This document shows, piece by piece, positions 15,371 to 22,461 of a DNA stretch of 22,461 nt; within the stretch, counting starts at the first letter, position 1; each line of letters opens with the position of its first letter. The position numbers and the translations under genes are program-made. Source of the DNA: Bryobacterales bacterium (GTDB lineage: Bacteria > Acidobacteriota > Terriglobia > Bryobacterales > Bryobacteraceae); assembly GCA_003142355.1 (NCBI GenBank), contig PLMF01000074.1, positions 2,253 to 24,713 on the forward strand, read 5' to 3'. The notes below the pieces were generated by a model. The model was not told the DNA's origin and ran no database searches. It worked only from the letters and a program-made list of their open reading frames with translations.

Positions 15371-16525
15371 TCAGACCACCAAGCCGAAGAGTTTTTCCAG
15401 GGTGCCCGCAATGATGCTTCCGCCGAACATCACGGCGAAAGCCCAGGCGGAGTAGAGGCACATCAGGCGCGCCCGTTCCGAGGATGCGCCCACCTCGGTT
15501 CCCTTGATGTGCCACACGGCGGCGTCGCGGACGCAGGCATCCACGCAGGCGCCGCATTTCATACAGGACATCAGCGGCTTGCCGGAGCGGACCGCCTCGG
15601 GGGTGATGGACATGGTGGGACACGCCTTCTCGCAGAGCACGCAGGGGGTGCACTTGGACTGGTCGAGGCGGATATCGAAGGCGCCGGTCTTGTTGAAGAT
15701 GGACTGGAAGGCGCCGAAGGGGCAGAGGAAGCTGCATTGCGTGCGCTTCTTGGTGAGCAGCGGCAGCACTACGACGAGGCCGAGGAATAACGTTATGAAG
15801 ATCCCCATTTGAACGGCGGTTTCGAAGGATCGCACGGCGGGGTACTCGGTGACGGCTTTGAAGGGGCACAGCCACATGCAATAGACGGGCTCGAGGGTGG
15901 CGGCCGAAAGGAGAACGATGGCCGCGAGCACGGCCCAGGGCATCCATCGCCAGCGGGGGTCGAGGCGGCGGATGCGCGGCTTTTTGGGAATGGCCGCGAA
16001 GCCTTCCTCAATCCCGCCGAAGAAGCAGCCGTAACTGCACCATCCTTTTCCAAGCACCAGGGTGGCCGCGAACCAGAGGGCGACCATGGCGGCGATAGCG
16101 TGCGGGTTGGAGGCGGTGGGGAGAATGGAGCCTGGGAAAATGACCGTCCCGGCGATGGCGGCGGGCAGGATCATCATGGGGATGGCCAGGAAGCAGAAAG
16201 GGGTGTCGCCGGAGAGCATGCGCTCGACGGGGATGCTCATGGAACCGCGCAGGGCAAACAATTGCCAGATGAATCCGACCGGGAAAAGGAAGCCGAGCGC
16301 CACGAAGAAATAGCGGCGCCAGCGGTTGGTTTCGAGCGTGCGCATCATCTGGAAAAAGAGGGCCACCATGAAGACCAGGGTTGCGGCGGCGGCCAGCTTG
16401 GCGGGGCGGCCGGGCTCGATCAGGGTGCGGGAGAACATCAGCAGCGACCATAGCAGGATGGGCAGGGTGAGGAGCAAAGATTTCCGGATGCTCCGGCGAG
16501 GGGTAGGTAAGACGCGATCAGGCAT
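15371..16525 (-). CDS. NapH/NosR-type membrane polyferredoxin
   Basis: The 384-aa protein has several membrane helices and two C-terminal 4Fe-4S clusters: C292-x2-C-x2-C-x3-C302 followed by Pro, and C321-x2-C-x2-C-x3-C331. Three further Cys-x3-Cys pairs lie in or near the membrane: CSYGC (163-167), CMWLC with P (216-220) and CSFLC with P (264-268). The CxxxCP elements are typical of NapH, NosR, MauN and related electron-transfer proteins that move electrons from quinol to periplasmic enzymes. Its start overlaps the end of the CcdA/TauE-like gene by 8 bp, a sign of coupled translation. The electron acceptor is not encoded in the window. Confidence 0.88.
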   Translation of the reverse strand: MPDRVLPTPRRSIRKSLLLTLPILLWSLLMFSRTLIEPGRPAKLAAAATLVFMVALFFQMMRTLETNRWRRYFFVALGFLFPVGFIWQLFALRGSMSIPVERMLSGDTPFCFLAIPMMILPAAIAGTVIFPGSILPTASNPHAIAAMVALWFAATLVLGKGWCSYGCFFGGIEEGFAAIPKKPRIRRLDPRWRWMPWAVLAAIVLLSAATLEPVYCMWLCPFKAVTEYPAVRSFETAVQMGIFITLFLGLVVVLPLLTKKRTQCSFLCPFGAFQSIFNKTGAFDIRLDQSKCTPCVLCEKACPTMSITPEAVRSGKPLMSCMKCGACVDACVRDAAVWHIKGTEVGASSERARLMCLYSAWAFAVMFGGSIIAGTLEKLFGLVV

Positions 16526-17183
16526 GCAAAACGACCTTTCCTAACACGATTAAGGCCAGGTATCCGTAGTAGGCGGCCAGCAGAAACAGGGTGAGGCGGG
16601 CGACCACGCCGACGGCGGCGAAGCGGCGCAACAGGCCGAGCCCCACCGAGGGCGCGAACCAGATGGATGTGCCGAAGAAGAACCAAAGAAAGAAGAGGAG
16701 GGAATGGGCCAGGCCGCCGCTTTCCGCGGCGCGGACTCCGGCGGCGACGAACGGCGGGCACAAGGTGAGGCCGCTCACAAATCCGAGAGTAACAGGTGCG
16801 AAACTCCGGTATCGTTGCGTGAAGAGGCGGGCGCGAGCGGCGGGGCAGGGCTGGCCGCAGGAGGCCGCGGGGCGCGCGCGCATCGCCAAGGCGTATCCGG
16901 CCAGGAAGATGGCGAGGCCGAGGTCGGCAAGGCCATAGGTGAGCGCGTGGGCGCGCGGCTGAAGTTGGAGCGAGAGGCCCAGCAGCCAGGCGAGGCAGGC
17001 GAAGCCCAGGTAACCGGCCAAGCGGCCGCCCAGGAACTGGGCGAGGAGCGCGCCGGTGCCGCGCGGAGACTTTTGTTCGGCGGCTAGCACGGGGATGAGG
17101 ACGGGAGTGCACGAGGCCAGGCAGACGGGGCCGGAGGAAACGCCGAGCAGGAGAGCTTCCGTCATGAGGCCGGTCAGCGGCAT
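16518..17183 (-). CDS. CcdA/DsbD/TauE-SafE-like membrane protein
   Basis: This 221-aa protein has about six hydrophobic segments. Two Cys-Pro elements sit early in two of them: CLASCTPVLIP (C21, C25) and GLTLCPPF (C142). That symmetric pattern is typical of the CcdA/DsbD transmembrane fold that carries reducing power across the membrane, and relatives are often annotated as sulfite exporter TauE/SafE. An extra Cys pair (C109, C113) lies in a loop. It is first of three overlapping or nearly touching genes ending at 14891, so it probably helps mature or reduce the ferredoxin system. No ribosome-binding site precedes the ATG at 17183, and a -10-like box lies 8 bases upstream, so a near-leaderless mRNA is possible. 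ATG at 17165 is an alternative. Confidence 0.8.
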   Translation of the reverse strand: MPLTGLMTEALLLGVSSGPVCLASCTPVLIPVLAAEQKSPRGTGALLAQFLGGRLAGYLGFACLAWLLGLSLQLQPRAHALTYGLADLGLAIFLAGYALAMRARPAASCGQPCPAARARLFTQRYRSFAPVTLGFVSGLTLCPPFVAAGVRAAESGGLAHSLLFFLWFFFGTSIWFAPSVGLGLLRRFAAVGVVARLTLFLLAAYYGYLALIVLGKVVLHA

Positions 17184-17191
17184 TAAACCGA

Positions 17192-17197
17192 AGTATA
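17192..17197 (-). promoter_or_regulatory. Possible -10 box of the redox operon
   Basis: TATACT on the minus strand ends 8 bases before the ATG of the CcdA/TauE-like gene. If it is used, the 5' leader would be only a few bases. No -35 is evident. Confidence 0.3.
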
Positions 17198-17230
17198 GAG
17201 TACGGTGGGGAATGCGAGAGTGTTTCTGGG

Positions 17231-20200
17231 TTATGGGATTGCGGCTCGCAGGCGCGTTTCGGCTTCGTCAGGGCTGATGTTCAGCGCACGCGCCACGGCG
17301 GGAATGATGGTTTGGTCGTTGCTCGCCTGCCACAACCGGGCGAGGCTTCGCAGAGTGATTCCTAGGTCGTCGGTGTCGGGGTACTCCGCGCTGATCTCAA
17401 GGTCCTTCAACAAGTAGTCTTTGGCCTGCGCCCACTGCCGCTGTTCCTCGGCCACCATGCCCAACTGGTGGTACATTGCGCCGCTCAGGGGCCTCTTCGT
17501 ACTGGCATCCAGGCTCTGGTTACGCTCAAGCATTGCGAGCGCTCTCTGGTAGGATGCCTCAGCGGCCGTGAACTGCTTCAGAGAAAGCTGGCGGCTCGCA
17601 ATGCCGTCGATAACGCCAACGAGTTCCACGCCAATGCGCCCAGCCAACGTTTCGGGGCGGTAGTTCTCCAGCCCCGCCAGTACGGTCTCGCCCAAGGCCA
17701 GTCCCCGGCTGTGGTCGTGAACTGCATCGAGGTAGTTCGACAAGGCGAGGTATGGATTAAGGATCGACACCTGATCGCGCACGACCAGATTAAGGGCGGT
17801 GGCCAGATTCTCGTACTCCAGTTTGGCCAGCGCCAGGCCCGTCTGCTTCTCCGGCGCGTTCTTGGATTGCTGAAGCTGGTGGATTTCGTAGGCGAACCCG
17901 TCATAGTGACTGCGGAAAGCGGTTTCGACCGCGGCCCGCAGATCCGACTGCTCAGGCGCCTGAAGCCGGCCCCGCAGGAAGTAAGGCAAGATGGGCTGCA
18001 ACCGCAGGTACTGGGGAGTCCCTTCGGGCCGTAGCAGGCCCCAGTTAATGGCCTCCTGGACCACTTCCCCGAACCGCTCAAACGGCAGCCCAGCCAGTGC
18101 CTTTTGCTCCTTCAGTTTGGCTGTGTACCGTTCCAGCAATCCCTGGTCCACGACAGCCGTGAACGGGGCCAGACAGAGCAGAAGCTGCCGCGCTTCCGGG
18201 GAGAGGTTGCCGTAAGAGTACTCGATGCATCGGACGATGCTTTCGGTCTTCTTCTGCCGGTCCCGCGCATCGATGATGCGGTCTCCGGCCACCAGGGCAG
18301 CCAGTACTTCACCTGGTTTCTGGCGTGCCAGGTTGGCCAGCACGACTTCGATCGGCAACGGATAGCCGTCCAACAACTCGAGGAGTTTCTTGAAATCCGC
18401 ATCGTCCCGGTAACGCGTGGCGCCAAGCCGAATCAGAATCGCATCAGCCAGCTTGGAGGCCGCTTCTTCATCGAGGCCCGGCAGGTCGTATACGTTTTCG
18501 TTGAAGGTGCCCTTGGCGAGCCACTCCTCACCGCCGCGCGAGCCCAGCAACACCAACGTGCGGCCATCCACCAACTCGACGAGGAAACCGCGCAGGGATT
18601 CGCGCTCGGGCTCCGGCAGCGTGTTCAGAATGGCCATGGGCGCGCCGGTGATCGATTCGAGGTTGTCCAGGATCAGCAGGTGGCGGGTTGCGCGCAAGCG
18701 CTCGGCAATTTGTACCTGCTGGGCGGGGAGAGGCAAAGCCTGGAAGGCCGGGTACTCGTACGGCGTCAGCAGCTTGTGCGCGAGATCGAGGACGATCTGC
18801 TCCCGCGTCCACGCGCGCTCGTCGTAGCCGAAGTAGAAGACGTCTTCCACCAGCCCGGTCTGCTGCCACCACGCCGCGACGTGCTGGAGCAAAGTGGTCT
18901 TGCCCGCTCCGCCCATGCCGCTGACGAGCACGATGTTGCGCTTGGCGAGCAGGCGCTTTTCGAGCTGGAGAATGTCCAGGTCGCGACCGAAGAAGCCGTA
19001 GTCGGGCTGCCGCGGGGCATATCGTGCTGCCTGGCGCTCGTAGTACGCCTTCTGCTCTTCGGGCGTGAAATCGCGCACGCGCAACTCCACCGGGCGGTTT
19101 TCATAGACCACGGGTAAGAGCCAGTCTTCCAGGTCGATGGTTTCGTCAAAGTAGGCCCGGCGGCCCTTCCGGTTGTAAAGCTCTCGTCTTCCGCGGCAAA
19201 TGGCCGTGGAAAGATCGCGGCCGGCAAACAGCTCCGCGTAGAGCGTCTGCATCATCAGCTCCGCCGCGGTGACGGTCACCGAATAACCCATTGCCAGCGC
19301 CGTTTGCACGCCGGCTTTTAGCAGCGGGCTGCCCAGGGTGGTCTCCCTGACGCCGACTTGCTTGCCGGACTGGCAGGCGTTCAGCACCACGACCGGGACC
19401 TGGTGGTGAATGAGCAGGTTGGCGGCCTCGGCGGCTTCCACGGGGTCGGCCTGGTTGTCTTCGGCGCCCTCGAGACACAGAAAGGCCTTCCGGCCCTCGT
19501 AGGGCTGGATATCGCTGCGTCCGTAACGCGCCTGGTAAAGGAAATGGTTGGCCTCGCCGGCTTGCTTGAGTTCCGCATACGTCAGCAGGCCGCCGTGGAC
19601 GTCGAAGTGCACCACGTGATAGTGACCGGCGCCATGTTGCTCCAACTGGGTGGTAAGCGCTTGGTAGGTCCCCGGGCGCACGATATCCACCTGCACCCGC
19701 AGGCCGGCTCTTCGCAGGGACTCGACCAACGGCCGCGAGATGGTGCGGTAACCGACATCGAACGGGCCGCGCGGGCGCGCCACAATGAGCAGAACGTTGA
19801 TCACCGGCCCGGGCCGCACCTGCGCCCGAACCGTCTGTGGCACGAGGTTCTTGCGCACCATGGGCGCACGCAGGACGAAAGCCTCCGGCAGCTCGGGGTC
19901 TTTCAGAGCCTCCCAGTGGAGACCGTGGAATGGCGGCGGGCCGGCAATTTCGAAACGCAGCGTCTCGATGCCTTGTTGCAGGGCTTCTTTGTAACGGAAG
20001 TAGGCATCGGGATCGGCGAAGACCTGGCGGAAGAGGTGCTCGCCGTAGCGCGACACGCTGGCGGCGGCTTCTTGTGCCCGCACCTGGTGTACGAAAGGGG
20101 CGCAGAGATGCTCTTCGAAATACCATTCCAGGCGGGCTTCGTCTTCCTGGGAGAAGGGGTCGGCGATGGTGACCGGAAACTCTTCGCCACCGTCAAAGGC

Positions 20201-20260
20201 GACGGATGCGTTGGCGCCCTCGGCGGGCGGATCGCGTTGGCGAATGCGGATGGTGGTCAT
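17231..20260 (-). CDS. CHAT protease - NTPase (NB-ARC-like) - TPR protein
   Basis: The protein is 1009 aa. An N-terminal region (1-150) includes ADPFSQEDEARLEWYFEEHL, common before CHAT domains. The CHAT domain (about 150-390) has catalytic His222 in VHFDVHGG and Cys296 in VVLNACQSG. A P-loop NTPase follows: Walker A GMGGAGKT at 448-455 and Walker B LLILDNLE with D532, then GLPL-type helices and a winged-helix-like part. TPR-like helices occupy about 800-960 (AEASYQRALAMLERN, GMVAEEQRQWAQAKDYL). It would work as a signal-controlled protease resembling plant or animal NLRs, probably in defence or programmed death. The ATG at 20260 is chosen because homology starts there. The upstream extension to 20521 crosses a divergent antitoxin gene. 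There is no clear ribosome-binding site, only a G/C run. Confidence 0.87.
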   Translation of the reverse strand: MTTIRIRQRDPPAEGANASVAFDGGEEFPVTIADPFSQEDEARLEWYFEEHLCAPFVHQVRAQEAAASVSRYGEHLFRQVFADPDAYFRYKEALQQGIETLRFEIAGPPPFHGLHWEALKDPELPEAFVLRAPMVRKNLVPQTVRAQVRPGPVINVLLIVARPRGPFDVGYRTISRPLVESLRRAGLRVQVDIVRPGTYQALTTQLEQHGAGHYHVVHFDVHGGLLTYAELKQAGEANHFLYQARYGRSDIQPYEGRKAFLCLEGAEDNQADPVEAAEAANLLIHHQVPVVVLNACQSGKQVGVRETTLGSPLLKAGVQTALAMGYSVTVTAAELMMQTLYAELFAGRDLSTAICRGRRELYNRKGRRAYFDETIDLEDWLLPVVYENRPVELRVRDFTPEEQKAYYERQAARYAPRQPDYGFFGRDLDILQLEKRLLAKRNIVLVSGMGGAGKTTLLQHVAAWWQQTGLVEDVFYFGYDERAWTREQIVLDLAHKLLTPYEYPAFQALPLPAQQVQIAERLRATRHLLILDNLESITGAPMAILNTLPEPERESLRGFLVELVDGRTLVLLGSRGGEEWLAKGTFNENVYDLPGLDEEAASKLADAILIRLGATRYRDDADFKKLLELLDGYPLPIEVVLANLARQKPGEVLAALVAGDRIIDARDRQKKTESIVRCIEYSYGNLSPEARQLLLCLAPFTAVVDQGLLERYTAKLKEQKALAGLPFERFGEVVQEAINWGLLRPEGTPQYLRLQPILPYFLRGRLQAPEQSDLRAAVETAFRSHYDGFAYEIHQLQQSKNAPEKQTGLALAKLEYENLATALNLVVRDQVSILNPYLALSNYLDAVHDHSRGLALGETVLAGLENYRPETLAGRIGVELVGVIDGIASRQLSLKQFTAAEASYQRALAMLERNQSLDASTKRPLSGAMYHQLGMVAEEQRQWAQAKDYLLKDLEISAEYPDTDDLGITLRSLARLWQASNDQTIIPAVARALNISPDEAETRLRAAIP

Positions 20261-20357
20261 CGGGGGGGGACCCGTGCGAAACGATTGTCGCATGAATCGC
20301 AGCGGGCGCTCACGCTGCTGAGGTTCGCAGAAAGGGCGGGCGCCGCGGCGTTCGTGG

Positions 20358-20376
20358 ATCTCAAATGAGATACAAT
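20358..20376 (+). promoter_or_regulatory. Antitoxin promoter -10 with overlapping palindrome
   Basis: ATCTC-AAAT-GAGAT (20358-20371) is a perfect 5-bp-arm palindrome that abuts and overlaps TACAAT (20371-20376), a -10-like box 16 bases before the antitoxin ATG. Such a position suits autorepression by the RHH-type antitoxin. The CHAT gene diverges from this same 132-bp spacer. Confidence 0.45.
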
Positions 20377-20392
20377 ACGGAAGGGGTGGTTC

Positions 20393-20644
20393 ATGCAAAC
20401 CCAGATGATTCACGCTCGGATCGACCCCAGGCTCAAGAAGTCGGCCGAGCGGGTATTCCGGGAGATTGGCATTTCGACAACGGAAGCGATACGGCTGTTT
20501 CTGAAACAGGTTGAACTGCACCGAGGTCTTCCCTTTCCGGTTTCCATTCCGAACGAGGAAACGGTGGCCGCCATGATGGAGACGAACAACCCCGCGGCGC
20601 TGAGACGTTATCGCTCGTTCCGCGATCTGCGCGAGCGGATCTGA
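20393..20644 (+). CDS. RelB/DinJ family antitoxin
   Basis: This 83-aa protein has the ribbon-helix-helix opening of DinJ/RelB antitoxins: a beta strand with MIHARIDPRLKKSAERVF, then GISTTEAIRLFLKQVELHRGLPFPV. The C-terminal part would bind and block a YafQ/RelE-type mRNA interferase. AAGGGG at 20381-20386 supports the start. Its stop overlaps the start of the toxin-like frame (TGATG), the usual coupling of this family. Because that toxin gene is broken, the antitoxin is now probably without a local partner. The N-terminal RHH should bind the palindrome upstream for autoregulation. Confidence 0.85.
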   Translation: MQTQMIHARIDPRLKKSAERVFREIGISTTEAIRLFLKQVELHRGLPFPVSIPNEETVAAMMETNNPAALRRYRSFRDLRERI

Positions 20645-20721
20645 TGGCTCTTGAGCTCCGCACGACGACTGCTTTTGAAAGGGACCTGCGGCGCGTCAAC
20701 AAACAGGGCAAGGATCTGGAC
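20644..20721 (+). pseudogene. Truncated YafQ-type toxin gene
   Basis: The first 26 codons (MALELRTTTAFERDLRRVN followed by KQGKDLD) match the N-terminus of YafQ/RelE-superfamily toxins. Similarity then stops, whereas the family is about 90 aa with its catalytic residues in the second half. The frame stays open by chance through foreign sequence and into the next antitoxin, giving a meaningless 132-aa fusion. The break point coincides with a segment resembling the 5' end of a CHAT gene. The toxin should be inactive. Confidence 0.7.
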
Positions 20722-20774
20722 GGGAACTGTTCGCCACCATCAAGGCCGACAGATGCGTTGGAGCCTTCAGCGGG
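20721..20774 (-). pseudogene. 18-codon remnant of a second CHAT gene 5' end
   Basis: On the minus strand this segment reads PAEGSNASVGLDGGEQFP, against PAEGANASVAFDGGEEFP at residues 12-29 of the intact CHAT protein (20174-20227). By hand alignment 45 of 54 bases match without gaps. Five of the nine differences are silent third-position changes and four change the residue. This suggests a diverged former coding copy rather than a recent duplication. Similarity ends abruptly on both sides. Confidence 0.6.
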
Positions 20775-20782
20775 CGCTCATG

Positions 20783-20788
20783 TAGAAT
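20783..20788 (+). promoter_or_regulatory. Possible -10 box for the orphan RHH antitoxin
   Basis: TAGAAT lies 17 bases upstream of the ATG at 20806 and before its ribosome-binding site. The -35 region would fall in the CHAT remnant and is not recognisable. Confidence 0.3.
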
Positions 20789-20805
20789 ATCTCCGGGAGA
20801 TGTGC

Positions 20806-21042
20806 ATGAGGTCTATCGCTTTGAAGCTACCCGAGGAACTGCTGGAAGAGAGCGGCCGGCTTGCGGAGCGGATGCGGATTTCGCGGGCTGAGTACATCCG
20901 GGTTGCGATCCGGCGCATGAACCGGAAAACGGCGGCGCGGCTGCGGGCCGAGAGGTTGGCCGAAGTCTCGAAGCGGGTGCGTGCGGAGAGCATGCGGGTG
21001 AACGCCGAATTCGCCGCTATCGAGCGAGATCCGGGTGCCTAG
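20806..21042 (+). CDS. Ribbon-helix-helix (CopG/MazE-like) antitoxin, orphan
   Basis: This 78-aa protein begins with a short strand and the RHH core MRSIALKLPEELLEESGRL followed by RISRAEYIRVAIRRM. It continues as a highly charged helix, the typical layout of CopG-type antitoxins. GGGAG at 20794-20798 supports the ATG at 20806. An ATG two codons earlier is possible. Members of this group are normally followed directly by a PemK/MazF toxin gene, but here only about 70 bp remain before aroA, and they hold no toxin. It shares an open frame with the broken toxin upstream only by accident. Confidence 0.75.
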   Translation: MRSIALKLPEELLEESGRLAERMRISRAEYIRVAIRRMNRKTAARLRAERLAEVSKRVRAESMRVNAEFAAIERDPGA

Positions 21043-21075
21043 CGGTGAAACGCTTTGGCCAGGGGCAAGTGATGG

Positions 21076-21100
21076 GAAAAATGCGTCTGACCCCTTTTTC
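21076..21100. repeat. REP-like fragment upstream of aroA
   Basis: GAAAAA (21076-21081) and TTTTTC (21095-21100) are inverted around a centre containing CGTCTGACCCC. That core differs at one base from CGTCTGTCCCC in the arms of the element at 12616-12737. It looks like a degenerate or partial copy of the same family, a few bases before the aroA ribosome-binding site. Confidence 0.45.
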
Positions 21101-21111
21101 GGAGATTCAAC

Positions 21112-22401
21112 ATGCAACAGAAGGTATCACGGGCTGCGGCGATTGCGGGGGACATTGTGCTGCCGGGGGATAAATCGATCTCGCATCGCTACGCTCTCAT
21201 TGCGAGCATCGCGGAGGGGGAGACGCGCATACGGAATTACTCGACGGGGGCGGATTGCCATTCGACGCTGGGGTGCGTGAGGGCGCTGGGAATCGAGGTG
21301 GAGGGGGCGGGGACGGAGTTTGCGATTCGCGGCAAGGGGCTCGAAGGGCTGCGGCAGGCGACGGGGGATCTCGACGCGGGGAATTCGGGGTCGACGATTC
21401 GAATGCTCTCGGGGATTCTGGCGGCGCAAGCGTTCCGCACGCGCATCGGGGGCGATGAATCGCTTTCTCGACGGCCGATGCGGCGCATCATCGAGCCGCT
21501 GGCGGAAATGGGGGCACGCATCGGCGCGCGCGAGGGGCAGTTTCCGCCGCTCGAAATTCAGGGCGCGAGGCTGCGGGGCATCGATTACACGCTGCCGGTG
21601 GCGAGCGCGCAGGTGAAGACGTGCGTGCTGTTGGCGGGGCTATTTGCCGAGGGGGCTACCTCGGTGACGGAGCCGGCGCGGTCGCGCGACCACACCGAAA
21701 TCGCGCTGCGAGAATTCGGCGCGGAGGTCACCGTGGAGAGGCGGAAGATCACGGTGGCGGGGCGGGGGAGGCTGACGGGGCGCGAACTGACGGCGCCCTC
21801 GGACCTGTCTTCGGCGGCCTTCTTCATTGTGGCGGCGCTGGTCGCGCCGGGGTCGAAGCTGGGCATACGCGGGGTGGGGCTGAATCCCACGCGGTCGGCG
21901 CTGCTCGATTTTCTGATGGGGATGGGAGCGAAGATTCGCATCCTCGATCTCGAAAGCCGCAACGGCGAACTGGTGGGCGATCTGCTGGTGGAGCATTCCG
22001 AATTGCGTGGCGGCACGATCGAGGGGGGGATGACGGCGGCGCTGATCGACGAGATCCCGGTGCTGGCGGTGATGGGGGCGGCCACCGAGGAAGGGATCAC
22101 GGTGAGGGACGCGTCGGAGCTGCGGGTGAAGGAAACCGACCGCATACGCACGGTGGTGGACAACCTGCGGCGCATGGGCGTGGAGGCCGAGGAGCTGCCG
22201 GACGGCATGGTGGTTCCGGGGCGCCAGAAGTTCCACGCGGCGGAACTCGATTCCTTCGGCGATCACCGGATTGCGATGGCGTTTGCGGTGGCGGCGCTGA
22301 GCGGCGACGGCGAATCGGTCATCGACGGGGCGGAAGCGGCATCGGTGTCGTTCCCGGAATTTTGGGAAACGCTGTCAAGCTGCACGCAGGCCGGCGATTA
22401 G
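21112..22401 (+). CDS. aroA: 3-phosphoshikimate 1-carboxyvinyltransferase (EPSP synthase)
   Basis: This enzyme joins phosphoenolpyruvate to shikimate-3-phosphate in the sixth step of chorismate synthesis, in the cytoplasm. The 429-aa length is normal. Motifs in order are LPGDKSISHR (K21, S22, R26), the PEP loop LDAGNSGSTIR near 87-97 with Gly93, SAQVK at 165-169, PSDLSSAAF at 229-237, catalytic D313 in IDEIP, KETDR at 340-344 and FGDHR ending at R386. The GNSG loop keeps the glycine linked to glyphosate sensitivity; whether the enzyme is sensitive is not shown. CGGAGA lies 6 bases before the ATG. Strong use of G-rich codons contrasts with the CHAT genes. Its last 27 bp overlap a convergent gene. 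Confidence 0.96.
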   Translation: MQQKVSRAAAIAGDIVLPGDKSISHRYALIASIAEGETRIRNYSTGADCHSTLGCVRALGIEVEGAGTEFAIRGKGLEGLRQATGDLDAGNSGSTIRMLSGILAAQAFRTRIGGDESLSRRPMRRIIEPLAEMGARIGAREGQFPPLEIQGARLRGIDYTLPVASAQVKTCVLLAGLFAEGATSVTEPARSRDHTEIALREFGAEVTVERRKITVAGRGRLTGRELTAPSDLSSAAFFIVAALVAPGSKLGIRGVGLNPTRSALLDFLMGMGAKIRILDLESRNGELVGDLLVEHSELRGGTIEGGMTAALIDEIPVLAVMGAATEEGITVRDASELRVKETDRIRTVVDNLRRMGVEAEELPDGMVVPGRQKFHAAELDSFGDHRIAMAFAVAALSGDGESVIDGAEAASVSFPEFWETLSSCTQAGD

Positions 22402-22461
22402 CGCATCGAGGGCGATGGTCTTCTGAATGTTGCGGCGGATGAGGCGGGAGATTTCATCCAC
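22375..22461 (-). CDS. C-terminal end of an unidentified gene
   Basis: A minus-strand frame enters from the right edge and ends with TGA at 22375-22377, reading ISRLIRRNIQKTIALDALI then AGLRAA. It overlaps the 3' end of aroA tail to tail. The pattern RNxQxxIALDALxxxLR resembles C-termini of clamp-loader subunits such as DNA polymerase III delta prime, but 28 residues are too few for a firm call. Confidence 0.5.
   Translation of the reverse strand: MDEISRLIRRNIQKTIALDALIAGLRAA

Noticed and set aside
13725..15947. One 740-aa minus-strand protein
   Set aside because: The part above 14813 is the polyferredoxin and anchored-protein region read in a wrong frame. A Tat signal and AAGGAG mark the true start at 14813.
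20261..20521. 87-residue N-terminal extension of the second CHAT protein
   Set aside because: It is antisense to the antitoxin gene and its promoter, and the recognisable N-terminal domain begins at the ATG at 20260.
20644..21042. Single 132-aa protein
   Set aside because: It is a chance fusion of a truncated toxin, a foreign 54-bp segment and a complete antitoxin that has its own ribosome-binding site and start.

Overview
The window is high-GC bacterial chromosome. Tat-signal sugar-type oxidoreductases, an NHL-repeat lyase-like protein, TTG starts behind strong GGAGG sites, and many REP-like palindromes between and even inside genes suggest an Acidobacteriota, Solibacter/Bryobacterales-like organism. 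This is an inference: there is no rRNA or other phylogenetic marker to test it, and aroA alone does not settle it. I see no tRNA, rRNA or CRISPR array.

Left part (1-8303). A flavin-reductase-family gene runs off the left edge, followed by a small NTF2/SnoaL-like gene. Then come two co-directional genes with a defence-like look. The first is a 522-aa protein with a C-terminal HEPN-type R-x4-H motif. The second is a 1317-aa protein with an N-terminal CHAT (caspase-like) protease, a STAND-type P-loop NTPase and a very long helical C-terminal region. A palindrome sits under a putative promoter ahead of the HEPN gene, and a perfect 14-bp inverted repeat brackets the CHAT gene. The next 875 bp hold no intact gene. 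They contain an apparent antitoxin relic and a cluster of hairpin/REP-like repeats, including two 108-bp copies.

Middle part (8304-17183). This is mostly minus-strand metabolic and envelope genes. A Tat-targeted Gfo/Idh/MocA oxidoreductase sits 13 bp upstream of a TIM-barrel sugar isomerase-like gene. A papain-family (C1A) peptidase on the plus strand meets a chagasin-type cysteine-protease inhibitor tail to tail with no base between them. An SDR gene has Arg in place of the catalytic Lys and ends inside a REP palindrome. A D-2-hydroxyacid dehydrogenase gene is followed by the NHL-repeat gene. Three tightly packed redox genes encode a CcdA/DsbD/TauE-like membrane protein, a NapH-like polyferredoxin and a membrane-anchored protein with a calcium-loop-like motif.

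Right part (17184-22461). A second, different CHAT-NTPase-TPR gene lies on the minus strand, divergent from a RelB/DinJ-type antitoxin gene. The toxin gene of that pair is broken after about 26 codons and joined to an 18-codon decayed copy of the 5' end of a CHAT gene. An orphan ribbon-helix-helix antitoxin gene, a REP-like fragment and aroA (EPSP synthase) follow. The last bases hold the end of an unidentified minus-strand gene.

The main candidate for an undescribed system is the HEPN plus CHAT-STAND pair at 1594-7428. A second CHAT-STAND gene and several broken toxin-antitoxin fragments in the same 22 kb support reading the window as accessory, conflict-related DNA set among ordinary metabolic genes.
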